Part shown: piece by piece, positions 16,458 to 24,777 of the stretch
Layout: each line of letters opens with the position of its first letter
How positions within the stretch are numbered: position 1 is the first letter of the stretch
DNA from: JAXLXE01 sp046328115
GTDB taxonomy: Bacteria; Chloroflexota; UBA6077; JACCZL01
Assembly: GCA_046328115.1 (NCBI GenBank)
Contig: JAXLXE010000005.1
Span: 124,001-188,000 of the forward strand
Reading direction: 5' to 3'
Length of the DNA: 64,000 nucleotides
Position numbers and translations under genes: made by a program
Notes under the pieces: generated by a model
What the model saw: the letters and a program-made list of their open reading frames with translations, nothing else
Databases searched by the model: none
Told to the model about the DNA's origin: nothing

Positions 16458-18767
16458 ATGACGATCCTGACGACGCGCGACGTTAAGGGGGTTGGATTCT
16501 CCATCCCGAGGCCGGATGGCGCGGAGAAGGTGACCGGCCAGACGCGCTACGTGGCGGACCTGCACCCGCGGGGCATGCTCCACGCGAAGCTGCTGCGAAG
16601 CCCCCACGCGCATGCGCGGATCACCAGGCTGGACGTGAGCAAGGCCCGGGCGCTGCCGGGCGTCCGCGCCGTGCTGACGGCGGCGGACATCCCGCAGATC
16701 AAGCCAGGCGCGAAGACGCGGGCCCACGCAATGCTGGCTCGGGACCGCGTGATCTTCGCGGGTCAGCCGATCGCGGCGATCGCGGCGGATGAGCTGGCGA
16801 TCGCCGAGGAGGCGGCGGACCTGATCGTCGTGGAGTACGAGGTGCTGCCGGTGGCGGCGGACCCGGAGAAGTCGGTGCTGCCGGGCGCGCCGCGCGTGGC
16901 CGATCTGGGGACGGAGGCTGATCTCAGCGAGGCGGCGGCGCACTCTGGCGTGGCCGTGGCGGCCGGCGGTCAGGACGAGAAGCCGGCCAACGTGCCGCAG
17001 CAGGTCCACTTCAGCCGCGGCGACGTGGCCAAAGGCTTTGCCGAGTCTGACGTAATACTCGAGAAGACGTACCGGCTGCCCATGGTCCACCAGGGGTACA
17101 TCGAGACCCACGCGGCGCTGGCGGACTGGGACGCGGCTGGGCGGCTCACCCTGTGGGCGAGCACCCAGGGCATCTTCAACACGCGGGCCGAGACGGCGGA
17201 CGTGCTGGAAATCCCGGAGTCGCAGATCAAAGTGATCCCCATGGAGTGCGGCGGCGGCTTCGGCGCCAAGATCCGCGCGCTCTGCGAGCCGCTGGCGGCG
17301 ATCCTGGCGAAGCATACGCGGCGACCCGTGCGGCTGGTGATGAGCCGTCGCGAGGAGCTCGAGGCGGGGATGCCCGCGCCCCAGGTGATCATCAAGCTGA
17401 AGACCGGGGCGAAGAAGGACGGGACGCTGACGGCGATCTCGGTGGATACGACGCTGGAGTCTGGCGCGATCTCCGGCGCCGTACTGACGATCAACGCCGT
17501 GATGACGGGCAGCTTCTACCAGTTCCCCAATCTGGAGTACACCGGCCGCGAGGTGCTGACGCACAAGACGAGCATCGCGGCGTACCGGGCGCCGACCGCG
17601 CCGCACACGTTCTTCGCGGTCGAGTCGCACATGGAGCAGCTTGCGAAGAAGCTGGGCCTGGATCCCATCGAGTTCCGCCTGCGCAGCATGAGCAAGGCGG
17701 GCGACCCCATGACGCACGGACAGTCATGGGCGCCGCACGGCGCGGCGGAGGCGCTGAAGCAGGCGGTGCAGCACCCAATGTGGAAGCGGCGCGGCGAGTG
17801 GAAGGCCGGCAGTGGCAAGAACGGCGCGGGGCTCCGCGGGACCGGCATCGCCGTGGGTGGCTGGATCCCGGGTATTCAGCCGTGCGCGGCGGACGTGAAG
17901 CTGGGACCGGACGGGCACGTCAACGTGTTCACCGGCGCCATCGACATCGCCGGCACCAACCAGGGCCTGGCCATGCTGGCGGCGACCACGTTCGGCGTGG
18001 ACGTGGATCGCGTCCACATCGTAACGGGCGACTCCGACAACTCACCGCTGGTGGGCCTGAGCGCGGGCAGCAAGACCACCTACACGGTGGGCGCGGCGGT
18101 GATCGCGGCGGCCGAGGACGCGAAGCAGCAGACGCTGAAGATCGCGGCGGCCGAGCTGGAGGCGAACGCGGAGGACCTGGCGATCACCGGCAACGCGGTG
18201 GTGGTCCAGGGCGTGCCGGACAAGTCGATCACGCTGGAGGCGATTGGCCGCAAGACCAACTCGTTCGGCTCCCAGGTGGCGCCGGTCCACGGGACGGGGT
18301 CGATCGCGGTGCCGGCCCAGGCGCCGGCCTTCGCGGTGCAGATCGCGGAGGTGGAAATCGATCCGGACACGGGGGCGCTGGCGCTGCACGGATTCGCGAC
18401 GATCCAGGACGTCGGCTTCGCCATCAACCCGCTGGGCATCGAAGGGCAGATCCAGGGCGGGGCAGTCCAGAGCCTCGGCATCGCGCTGACCGAGGGTCTG
18501 ATGTACGACGACCAGGGACGGGTGATGAACCCGAGCCTGCTGGACTACCGTCAACTCACGGCAGCGGACGTACCGGATATGGAGACGGAGCTGGTAGCAG
18601 TGCCGGCGCCGCACGGGCCGATGGGCGCGCGCGGCGTGGGCGAGCCACCGATCGTCCCCGCGCCGGCCGCGATCGCCAACGCGATCGAAGACGCGGTGGG
18701 CGTTCGGCTCACGGAGACCCCGATGACGCCGGAGCGGATCGCCCTGGCGATGCTGGCGAAGGGGTAG
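16458..18767 (+). CDS. Molybdenum hydroxylase molybdopterin-binding (large) subunit
   Basis: The 769-residue catalytic subunit binds the Mo-pyranopterin cofactor and hydroxylates the substrate with water. It has the N-terminal domain (RPDGAEKVTGQTRYVADLHPRG...LLRSPHAHARI) and the Mo-binding domain (ECGGGFGAKIRA, SIAAYRAPTAPHTFFAVESHMEQLA, GARGVGEPPIVPAPAAIANAI). The AYRAP loop differs from the AYxCSFR loop of true CO dehydrogenase, so CO is unlikely; an aromatic, purine or aldehyde substrate fits better. GGGGAGGAG precedes the ATG at 16458. No molybdenum-cofactor insertion gene (XdhC/CoxF-like) is present. Confidence 0.95.
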   Translation: MTILTTRDVKGVGFSIPRPDGAEKVTGQTRYVADLHPRGMLHAKLLRSPHAHARITRLDVSKARALPGVRAVLTAADIPQIKPGAKTRAHAMLARDRVIFAGQPIAAIAADELAIAEEAADLIVVEYEVLPVAADPEKSVLPGAPRVADLGTEADLSEAAAHSGVAVAAGGQDEKPANVPQQVHFSRGDVAKGFAESDVILEKTYRLPMVHQGYIETHAALADWDAAGRLTLWASTQGIFNTRAETADVLEIPESQIKVIPMECGGGFGAKIRALCEPLAAILAKHTRRPVRLVMSRREELEAGMPAPQVIIKLKTGAKKDGTLTAISVDTTLESGAISGAVLTINAVMTGSFYQFPNLEYTGREVLTHKTSIAAYRAPTAPHTFFAVESHMEQLAKKLGLDPIEFRLRSMSKAGDPMTHGQSWAPHGAAEALKQAVQHPMWKRRGEWKAGSGKNGAGLRGTGIAVGGWIPGIQPCAADVKLGPDGHVNVFTGAIDIAGTNQGLAMLAATTFGVDVDRVHIVTGDSDNSPLVGLSAGSKTTYTVGAAVIAAAEDAKQQTLKIAAAELEANAEDLAITGNAVVVQGVPDKSITLEAIGRKTNSFGSQVAPVHGTGSIAVPAQAPAFAVQIAEVEIDPDTGALALHGFATIQDVGFAINPLGIEGQIQGGAVQSLGIALTEGLMYDDQGRVMNPSLLDYRQLTAADVPDMETELVAVPAPHGPMGARGVGEPPIVPAPAAIANAIEDAVGVRLTETPMTPERIALAMLAKG

Positions 18768-18775
18768 ATGTATTG

Positions 18776-18814
18776 CCTGGTGGATGACCGGATCAAGTCC
18801 AGTCGTCCACCAGG
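18776..18814 (+). terminator. Hairpin after the molybdenum hydroxylase operon
   Basis: CCTGGTGGATGAC pairs with GTCGTCCACCAGG with one G-U pair around a 13-base loop, starting nine bases after the stop. There is no U tract. Confidence 0.5.
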
Positions 18815-18862
18815 TCTGTACCACGCTGGCGAAGGGTTCATCAGGATCGGCGGGGAGCTACA

Positions 18863-19315
18863 ATGCCCGGCAACTCGCTCGCACGCAGGCGAAGGGGAGG
18901 TGGCGTAGCCCGGCCTCGCACCAGTCACATCGAGATCGGTGAGGGACTGAACGGCCTTAAGGCGTTGATTGCTGCGCACCGGATTCGTGTTCTCGACGTC
19001 GTCGTCTGGCACGAGAAACTCGGGTATTCACCGGACAAGATCGTCCACCAGTACCCCACGCTGTCACTCGCCGACGCGTACGCGGCGTTGAGCTACTACT
19101 GGGATCACCGCGAGGAGATCGCGAGCGCTCGCCGACGAGCGAGGCGAGGCAGAAGATATGCGCCGAATGAGCACGAGCGCGCTCGAAACGAAACTCCAGC
19201 ACCCGCGGCTTGGCACGGCGTACGACTCGGCCGAATGGGAGCCACCTGGCTGGCCCGGCTCAGTTCGGCCGTTGGGCCGCGGAGGTTCCGGTGGCCCGAA
19301 TACGGCGATGGCTAG
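18863..19315 (+). CDS. DUF433 domain-containing protein (antitoxin-like)
   Basis: Residues about 22-90 match DUF433, a small winged-helix-like domain often found as an antitoxin: HIEIGEGLNGLKALIAAHRIRVLDVVVWHEKLGYSPDKIVHQYPTLSLADAYAALSYYWDHREEI (shown only to mark span; key points are the R-V-x-D-V strand and the YP-L-LADAYAAL helix). GGGGAG lies five bases before the ATG. Usually a DUF5615 PIN-like toxin gene follows directly; here instead the frame runs about 60 residues into an Arg-rich, low-quality tail. An alternative 57-codon frame at 19158-19328 overlaps it. The partner gene appears lost or replaced. Confidence 0.7.
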   Translation: MPGNSLARRRRGGGVARPRTSHIEIGEGLNGLKALIAAHRIRVLDVVVWHEKLGYSPDKIVHQYPTLSLADAYAALSYYWDHREEIASARRRARRGRRYAPNEHERARNETPAPAAWHGVRLGRMGATWLARLSSAVGPRRFRWPEYGDG

Positions 19316-19324
19316 AAGCGTACG

Positions 19325-19549
19325 CTAGAGAAGGCGGCCGAACTCCTCTCGGGTCAGCTTGCAACTGTGCAAGATGGCCGAAAGCAGTCCAGGTCCAAGG
19401 TCCTCACCAGCGTGGACAGGCACAACGACGATCCGTCCATCGCCGTGACGCAAGAAATGGTGACTCCCTTTCGTCCTTACAACTTCGAATCCGGCGCGGC
19501 GGAGGGCGACGACCACTTGCCGCCCGGTGACGCGCGGCAGCCTGCTCAC
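19325..19549 (-). CDS. hicA: HicA-type mRNA interferase toxin
   Basis: The 74-residue protein has the HicA double-stranded-RNA-binding-like fold: LPRVTGRQVVVALRRAGFEVVRTKGSHHFLRH, then VVVPVHAGEDLGPGLLSAIL. The GSHH segment includes the conserved catalytic histidine of the family. HicA cleaves mRNA when free of its antitoxin. Its ATG overlaps the hicB stop by four bases (ATGA), so antitoxin is made first and toxin is coupled. It converges on the DUF433 gene. Confidence 0.92.
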   Translation of the reverse strand: MSRLPRVTGRQVVVALRRAGFEVVRTKGSHHFLRHGDGRIVVVPVHAGEDLGPGLLSAILHSCKLTREEFGRLL

Positions 19550-19758
19550 GCAACCACAATCTTCTGCACGCCCACAAAGTCCATACGTTCGCTATCATCG
19601 TCCTGGACCTCAAGGCAGAGGTCGATCGCTTCCCGCGTGCGCGCCATGAGATCGTCGAGGGAGCGGGCCTGGGTGTGGCAGCCCGGGAGTGACGGCACTG
19701 TGGCCACGTACCACCCCTCGCTGTCGCGCTCGATCACGACGCTGAATTCCCTGGGCAT
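19546..19758 (-). CDS. hicB: HicB-type antitoxin, short form
   Basis: The 70-residue protein is the HicB partial RNase-H-like domain (FSVVIERDSEGWYVATVPSLPGCHTQARSLDDLMARTREAIDLCLE). It should bind and neutralise HicA. Longer HicB proteins add a C-terminal DNA-binding domain for autoregulation; this one ends shortly after the first domain, so any repression must come from the N-terminal fold or another protein. GGAGGA precedes the ATG and is part of a small inverted repeat. Confidence 0.92.
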   Translation of the reverse strand: MPREFSVVIERDSEGWYVATVPSLPGCHTQARSLDDLMARTREAIDLCLEVQDDDSERMDFVGVQKIVVA

Positions 19759-19763
19759 CGTTG

Positions 19764-19783
19764 TCCTCCGGGAGGAGATTCTA
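19764..19783 (-). promoter_or_regulatory. hicBA promoter/leader: TAGAAT -10 and an inverted repeat covering the Shine-Dalgarno
   Basis: On the minus strand TAGAAT lies at 19783-19778, followed by TCCTCC-C-GGAGGA (19776-19764), whose right arm is the hicB Shine-Dalgarno. The repeat fills the region between the likely transcription start and the ribosome site, so it may act as an operator or weak RNA hairpin. Confidence 0.4.
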
Positions 19784-19840
19784 ACGGTCGCCGCCTCGGC
19801 GAAGGTGGCTGAGGCGCCGGGCCGCGCTGACTGGGCGTGC

Positions 19841-19846
19841 TAGGAT
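19841..19846 (+). promoter_or_regulatory. Candidate leaderless -10 element of the three-helix membrane protein
   Basis: TAGGAT is followed by six bases and the ATG at 19853. No Shine-Dalgarno is present. Confidence 0.45.
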
Positions 19847-19852
19847 CGCCCT

Positions 19853-20500
19853 ATGCTTGGGCGCCTGTTGTGGAGGCTGGTTCGGGGTTCCGTTGGGCGG
19901 CTCTGGCCGTGGCGGCGCGGCGGGGCCGCGGCGGTGGATCTCGAGGACGTCGAGAATCCGGAGACGTGGCACAGCCTCGACTACGTGCACGACCAGGTGC
20001 AGGCGCAGCTCACCGCGCAGGCTGCCCTGTGGGAGTCCGTGGACGGTCGGCTGCGGCTGATCCTGGGGCTGATCGGCATCGTCTTCGCCGCGACGGCGGC
20101 GGTGCAGCGGGGGCCAACCCAGGGAGCGGGCGGCCAACTTCCGCTCGCGGTCGGGGTCGGCGCGACGCTCGCGGTGGTGCTGTTCCTTCTGGCAGCGATC
20201 ATCGTGGCGGTGGCGTACTGGCCGGCGAACTTCGATAGGCCGCCGAATCCGGCCGCGCTGCGCCAGCAGTACCTGACGGCGGACGCCAGGGAGACGAAGC
20301 TGGCGGTGATCGATAGCTGCATCCTGGCGTACAACACCAACCAGGTGGTCATCCAGCGGAAGAACGAGGCCTTCAAACGGGCGTTTCTCCTCACCGCGAT
20401 CGCCACGGTGCTGCTGGGCGTGGCGTTCGCCCTGCAGACAGCGTGCCAGACGGCGGACCCTGGCTGGCGCTGGTGGGGCTGGGTGCGTACGCACTGCTAG
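19853..20500 (+). CDS. Three-helix membrane protein, SLATT/Pycsar-effector-like topology
   Basis: The 215-residue protein has a basic N terminus, an amphipathic segment (LDYVHDQVQAQLTAQAALWESVDGRLR), two membrane helices (about 66-84 and 97-121), a soluble segment of about 50 residues beginning NFDRPPNPAALRQQYL, and a third helix (about 176-193). No named family is certain. The layout, with a polar helix running into the first membrane helix and a conserved-looking N-T-N-x-x-V-I-Q-R-K-N-E-A segment before the last, resembles SLATT- or Pycsar-type membrane effectors of bacterial conflict systems. That link is inference. A small gene follows after 39 bases. Confidence 0.7.
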   Translation: MLGRLLWRLVRGSVGRLWPWRRGGAAAVDLEDVENPETWHSLDYVHDQVQAQLTAQAALWESVDGRLRLILGLIGIVFAATAAVQRGPTQGAGGQLPLAVGVGATLAVVLFLLAAIIVAVAYWPANFDRPPNPAALRQQYLTADARETKLAVIDSCILAYNTNQVVIQRKNEAFKRAFLLTAIATVLLGVAFALQTACQTADPGWRWWGWVRTHC

Positions 20501-20539
20501 GCCCCGCTTTCAGGGGCGCATGCGGGAGGGAGGTTAAAG

Positions 20540-20728
20540 GTGGCTGAGGCGGCAGAGGAGGAACACAAGGCGCCGAAGAATCGCGCCGACCGGCGCCTGT
20601 CCAATCTGATCCTGGAAGGGGGGAAGGTCTCCACCGAGAAGCGCGGCGCGGAGGAACCGCCGGAAGGGACGCCCACTCGTCCAACGCCAACGCCGCGCCA
20701 ACCGTCCGCACCGGAGCAACAGCGGTAG
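20540..20728 (+). CDS. Small charged hypothetical protein downstream of the membrane protein
   Basis: The 62-residue product (MAEAAEEEHKAPKNRADRRL...) is strongly charged in its first half and Pro/Thr-rich in its second. It has no membrane helix and no recognised family. The GTG start is supported by GGAGG six bases upstream. Position suggests co-expression with the three-helix protein. It converges on the interrupted DinB gene, with stops seven bases apart. Confidence 0.5.
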   Translation: MAEAAEEEHKAPKNRADRRLSNLILEGGKVSTEKRGAEEPPEGTPTRPTPTPRQPSAPEQQR

Positions 20729-20734
20729 GTGAGC

Positions 20735-21313
20735 CTAGCGCGGTTCGCGCACTACGAGTGCGCGGATGACCCTGGCCTCCCCGAAGTGGAGATAATTGTG
20801 CGCAAGTCCGAGTTGGCTGAGGAATCAGCCCCGGTGACGATCCGCCCAATACTGCTCCACACCCGACGCGTTGGGCCCAAGCACGCCTTCAGCGATCACG
20901 ACAGAAAGTTGCGCATCGCTCAGCGGCTCGTCCAGGCGCTTGGGAGGAAGATCACCGAGTACCGCCCGCGTGCGGACGCGCACGGCACGGCGATACTCGA
21001 GGAGTTGATCAACGCGGACACGATCACTGAGATCGGACACCTCAACATCGGTCATGCCGGTGGCGATGTCGGCCGTGTTGATCCCAAGCCGCCGGAACCA
21101 TCTCCCGTCGATCACCTGGGGAACGTCCGCGACCAGGCGGTTCACACCGATGTCCTCACACCGGGTCATATGCCAAAGGTGCCGTACGACCGAGTTGAAC
21201 CCATCCAAGGGCCGCGCCCGAAGCTGTGCCTCCGACATCGACGTCAATAGGTTCTGCTGGAGCTCCCCGTGGAGCGCCTCGTAACGCATGATGAAGAACT
21301 GGATGGCGTCCAT
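20735..21313 (-). pseudogene. DinB-family protein interrupted by an in-frame TGA
   Basis: The frame from the ATG at 21313 encodes 162 residues of a DinB/YfiT-like four-helix protein: FFIMRYEALHGELQ, then RHLWHMTRCEDIGVNRL with the first metal-ligand-type histidine. It stops at TGA (20827-20825) after YWADRHRG. Past the stop the same frame continues FLSQLGLAHNYLHFGEARVIRAL and ends at TAG (20737-20735). That continuation contains the family's C-terminal H-x3-H region, and the TGA sits where a Trp is typical. One base change (TGG to TGA) would explain it. A sequencing error or readthrough cannot be excluded. Shine-Dalgarno is weak (GGGGGCGG). Confidence 0.75.
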
Positions 21314-21537
21314 GTTGCACCGCCCCCAAATGAGTACCCGGCTGCGTACGCATCTCTGCGCGACTCGACTCTGCCGAGGGCCGCGACCATGCGCGGAGCA
21401 CAGCCCGCGGGAGCTGTATCGCGTGGCGAGGCACCGACCGGGACGGACTTGGAGAGCTGGATTCGGCGCCCTCCATCGTCGGCTTTGACGTGGCTGACGC
21501 CGGTCAAGTCGCGGCGCAACGACGGCCACGGGCAATA

Positions 21538-23382
21538 TCAGCCAGCGGAGCAGACGGTGAGCTCGAGCGGGGCGCCGGCTTCCACGTGGACCTGGAGCCC
21601 GGCGGCGAGCTCGGCGCCGGTGGTCACCGTCTCCGTGGAACCGGGACGGGCCAGGCGGTACTCGCGATCCGCGGTGACGGGGAACCATTCCGGCCACTGG
21701 TTGAGGCGTGGATAGTCAACCGGCAAACCAACCAGCTCATTGTGGCGCCGCGTGTCAAAGTGGAGCCGTCCAGACCAGTCGTTGCCGGCGTGGAGGTGGA
21801 GCGCCAGACAGCCGCCCGCGGCCACCGCGCCAACCGATACGTCATCCGTCCAGGGCTCCAGCGTGGTGCCGGCGCTCATCCGCAGGCCGTAGAGCATGGC
21901 AGTCCGCATGAAGTTACCGTCTATGTTCTCGTCGGTGACGCGGCCATCGTCCTGCTGATATCCGTAGAGCACGCCCATCTGCTGGTCCAGCCAGGATGAT
22001 GCCTCGGCGTCTTCAAGATAGTGCAGCAGATAGATAGCGCTCTCCAGCGTGTCCGCGTAGCCGTCCATCTCGCCATGCTCCCAGGGGTAGAAACGGACGC
22101 GGCTCACAGCGCGGAGCATGAGCGCGGCGGCGCTGCTGTAGCCGTCGGCAAGTGCCTGGTCGCCGCCCGGGAATTCCCGCTCGAGCTGGGCCTGGTGGAG
22201 ATACGCCTGGCCGAGGTAACCCCAGTTATCGGTGTAGTCGCGGTCGCGCACCCGTCCGCTGGGGACGTCTATCAGCTCGAAGAATAGCCCGTTCTCGGCG
22301 CGGCCCTTCTCCAGCAGCTCGTCCAGCATACGTCTGATGGCGATCCTGTGGCGGACGGCGAGAGGCGCGCCGCGGGATAGCTCGACACGGTGCCACTCGA
22401 TGAGGCCGGAGATAAGCTCGTTACCATGATCGCCAAGGTAGAGGCGACGGGGGCCGATGGGCTCATTTTCCATAAAGTCCCAGCGGTGGGCTGGCAGATA
22501 GCGGGTGACGGGCAGGGCGTGATCCAGATAGGCGGCCGCGATACGGTCGCCCAGGTTGAGATAAGCCTCGTCCCCGGTGGTCCAGTAGAGACGGGTGGCG
22601 GCCTGGAGCACTGTGCCGTTTATCTCCGTGGAATGGGCGGGGATGGGGCCAGCGGGAGTGGGCGTGTTGGACTCCGCGGCGATGGCACGCATGACCTCAT
22701 GCGCGCGGGGAACCCAGGGACCAGGTCCCAGGACCTCGATCAGTGGCATGAGGCCGTCTTTGACGTACTCAGCGGCGCTAAGCATGCGGTCTTCTTCTTC
22801 CATCTCAACCGCAGATGACGGCCCGTCGAGGGAGAAGTTCGTGGGGAAGGCACCGCCGAGCGTGCGCTCGGCTCGGAGGATCTCGATGATTTCCGGAAAT
22901 CGGTCCGGGGCGAGGCGGCGTGTAGCGATGGCGAGGTGTGGCAGCAAGTCTGCACCCACGTCTCCGTACGTCCAGTGGCGCGCATCAGGCCGGCCCAGGA
23001 CGAGGCGGGAGGGGAGGAGGCCGGTGCCGCTGTCGCGGCGGACCAGCCAGCGGGTGGCCACGCGCGACACGCGCCACCAGGCCTCAGCGGAGAGGACGGA
23101 ATTGACGCGCGCCGCGGCGAACAGCTCACCCTCGGCGAGGGCCCGGGCCCGTCGCGCTAACAACGCCTCTCGGAGGCGGGGCGTCATGGTATCCCGCGGA
23201 TCGTTGATGTGATCCGCGACGTCAGCGACGCGCGCGGCGCGCCGAACCAGGGCAGGATCAGGCGGTGGCTGGTCCGCCTGTTCCTGAGCGGCGACCGGGG
23301 CGATTCCAAAGAGGAGGACGGCCAGCAGTAGCCACGCTACGCGCCAGCGCAGGGTTCCGCCGAGCGTGAGTGCAGCTATCAC
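21538..23382 (-). CDS. Secreted protein with alpha/alpha-toroid-like region, function unknown
   Basis: The product of about 614 residues has a signal peptide (LRWRVAWLLLAVLLFGIAPVAAQ) and a long helical body with repeated aromatic-rich segments (RLYWTTGDEAYLNLGDRIAAAYLDHA, DNWGYLGQAYLHQAQLEREF, YPWEHGEMDGYADTLESAIYLLHYL). These resemble the (alpha/alpha)6 toroids of glycoside hydrolase, lyase and epimerase families. A beta-rich C-terminal part of about 120 residues follows. No catalytic signature is certain. The GTG at 23382 is preferred to an in-frame GTG at 23397 because TACGGT ends six bases before it, which suggests a leaderless start; neither has a Shine-Dalgarno. Confidence 0.8.
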   Translation of the reverse strand: MIAALTLGGTLRWRVAWLLLAVLLFGIAPVAAQEQADQPPPDPALVRRAARVADVADHINDPRDTMTPRLREALLARRARALAEGELFAAARVNSVLSAEAWWRVSRVATRWLVRRDSGTGLLPSRLVLGRPDARHWTYGDVGADLLPHLAIATRRLAPDRFPEIIEILRAERTLGGAFPTNFSLDGPSSAVEMEEEDRMLSAAEYVKDGLMPLIEVLGPGPWVPRAHEVMRAIAAESNTPTPAGPIPAHSTEINGTVLQAATRLYWTTGDEAYLNLGDRIAAAYLDHALPVTRYLPAHRWDFMENEPIGPRRLYLGDHGNELISGLIEWHRVELSRGAPLAVRHRIAIRRMLDELLEKGRAENGLFFELIDVPSGRVRDRDYTDNWGYLGQAYLHQAQLEREFPGGDQALADGYSSAAALMLRAVSRVRFYPWEHGEMDGYADTLESAIYLLHYLEDAEASSWLDQQMGVLYGYQQDDGRVTDENIDGNFMRTAMLYGLRMSAGTTLEPWTDDVSVGAVAAGGCLALHLHAGNDWSGRLHFDTRRHNELVGLPVDYPRLNQWPEWFPVTADREYRLARPGSTETVTTGAELAAGLQVHVEAGAPLELTVCSAG

Positions 23383-23388
23383 GTCAGA

Positions 23389-23394
23389 ACCGTA
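23389..23394 (-). promoter_or_regulatory. Candidate leaderless -10 element of the secreted toroid-like protein
   Basis: TACGGT on the minus strand, six bases, then GTG at 23382. Confidence 0.4.
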
Positions 23395-23397
23395 CAC

Positions 23398-23818
23398 CGG
23401 CCAGGAGACGTGGGGCGAGAGACATGCATCGGGTTCCGCGCGCGCCGCGGCCGCGTTGCACCCAACGCCTGGGCGCGAAGGAGCGGGCGAGCGACACCGC
23501 TTTCAGCCGTCGCGCGGCTAGTTGAGGCCCGGCGGGGACGCCCGTATTCGCATCACAGGACCATTCGTCGATGACGCGCGCGTGACGGCCGCCCGAAGCC
23601 CCAACTCGCGACAGCCGAGATGGAGCACTGCAACAAAGTGAAGATTTTCATAGAAACGTAGATATGAAACAACTCCCAAACGATAACGAGCCAGTACCAG
23701 CCGAATAGTTGTAGATGTCTCTGTGTCACTGTGTGAGACGAGCCTCAGGATCAGTTCAGGCTGCCTTCACGTTGAGGTGTCATGCTCAAGACATCACTCC
23801 GAACGGAGGTTTAGATCC
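23398..23818. other. Divergent intergenic region with an AT-rich stretch and 11-bp-period repeats
   Basis: No gene is seen in these 421 bases. 23630-23720 is unusually AT-rich. At 23744-23776 three consecutive 11-base units read CTCAGGATCAG, TTCAGGCTGCC and TTCACGTTGAG, matching the head-to-tail layout of OmpR/PhoB-type sites. A similar set lies before the response regulator at 25777. Confidence 0.55.
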
Positions 23819-24577
23819 GTGAATGGTACACAGAGGACGCCGGCCGCGACCGGCCGTGGCCCCGTCACATTACTCAGTGGCAGCGGGCCGCAACGGACAG
23901 TGCCGGGGGCAAGCTCCGACCCAACCATGGTTGCAAGCAACGAGCATGGGGACAGGGCAGGCGGGCGGGCGCCAGGGCGGTGGGGATTAGTCCGTGTGGC
24001 GATGGTGGTGGGAGTGATTGCCGCCCTGACTACCGGCTCCGTGACCACGCTGGCCGGAGCCACTGACGCCAGTTCTGTCCCGTTCGCCCGATCGCTGCTC
24101 ATCTCAGATCTCTCCGTCGTGCGAGATTCCAGCGCGCCCGTCTTCACCGTGGGGGCTATCACGCAAATCGAGAGTGAGACCAAGCTGACGATCCGCCTGT
24201 CAGACGACTCGACCAAGACGTTCAAGATCGACAGCAACACGGTCATTCGGAATCAGAGCGGCGAGCAGCAGGGCATCAGCGGCCTCGAAGTCGGTGAGAC
24301 CGTTGTCGTTGTGACGAAGGAGCGCGACAGCGAGTCTGCCGTCGCGATCATGGAGGGCGGGCCGCCCGGGTTCCCACCCACCGGAACACCCGGTCTCCGC
24401 TGGCCAGACGAGCGCGGGCCGTGGGCCGACCACGGCACGCCAGGCATCGGCATGCCACGCCCCCCGATGATGCCTGGCGGCGGGCCCCCGCCGATGGGCA
24501 CTCCGCCGGCCTGGGGCACTCCACCCCCGTTCCCGGGGCCCGGCGGTTGGAAGCCGGGTGAGGGGTTCCCGCGCTGA
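23819..24577 (+). CDS. Membrane-anchored or exported protein with DUF5666-like domain
   Basis: The 252-residue protein has a polar N terminus of about 57 residues, a hydrophobic signal/anchor (LVRVAMVVGVIAALTTGSVTTLAGA), a beta-barrel-like domain of about 75 residues (FTVGAITQIESETKLTIRLSDDSTKTFKIDSNTVIRN...LEVGETVVVV, DUF5666-like) and a Pro/Gly/Met-rich tail. The GTG at 23819 has GGAGGT eight bases upstream, better than other starts. It lies near a two-component system and has similar direct repeats upstream, so it may be a target of that system. Role unknown; an envelope-stress or metal-related role is possible. Confidence 0.75.
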   Translation: MNGTQRTPAATGRGPVTLLSGSGPQRTVPGASSDPTMVASNEHGDRAGGRAPGRWGLVRVAMVVGVIAALTTGSVTTLAGATDASSVPFARSLLISDLSVVRDSSAPVFTVGAITQIESETKLTIRLSDDSTKTFKIDSNTVIRNQSGEQQGISGLEVGETVVVVTKERDSESAVAIMEGGPPGFPPTGTPGLRWPDERGPWADHGTPGIGMPRPPMMPGGGPPPMGTPPAWGTPPPFPGPGGWKPGEGFPR

Positions 24578-24629
24578 TCGCCAAGGGACGGCGTGTAGCC
24601 AATCGGCGCGCACTATCGGGTGCGAGTGG

Positions 24630-24668
24630 CTGGGGTACGAGCCGGCAGCCTGCCGGCTCGTGCCCCAG
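24630..24668. terminator. 19-bp-arm hairpin between convergent genes
   Basis: CTGGGGTACGAGCCGGCAG and its complement (one G-U pair) flank a single base. It starts 53 bases after the DUF5666-like gene and has no U tract. Confidence 0.6.
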
Positions 24669-24777
24669 TCGCTTCTCGTGGGACAACTCGCCGCCTGGTG
24701 CTGATCCCGCCCACAAGACACGCACTGGGCGAGCCCCCGGGCAGCCAAGAGCTCCGACCGAGGGCACGCAGAGAGCA

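Noticed and set aside
17153..18787. Plus-strand 544-codon open frame inside the molybdenum hydroxylase large subunit
   Set aside because: Out-of-frame shadow with R/G/D-rich composition; the other frame contains all conserved motifs.
19158..19328. 57-codon frame overlapping the 3' part of the DUF433 gene
   Set aside because: No Shine-Dalgarno and no recognisable domain; it does not resemble the DUF5615 toxin expected after DUF433. Left as an uncertainty of that gene's tail.
20825..20827. TGA in the DinB gene as a selenocysteine codon
   Set aside because: The position is expected to be Trp rather than Cys, and no selenocysteine-insertion-type hairpin was seen right after it.
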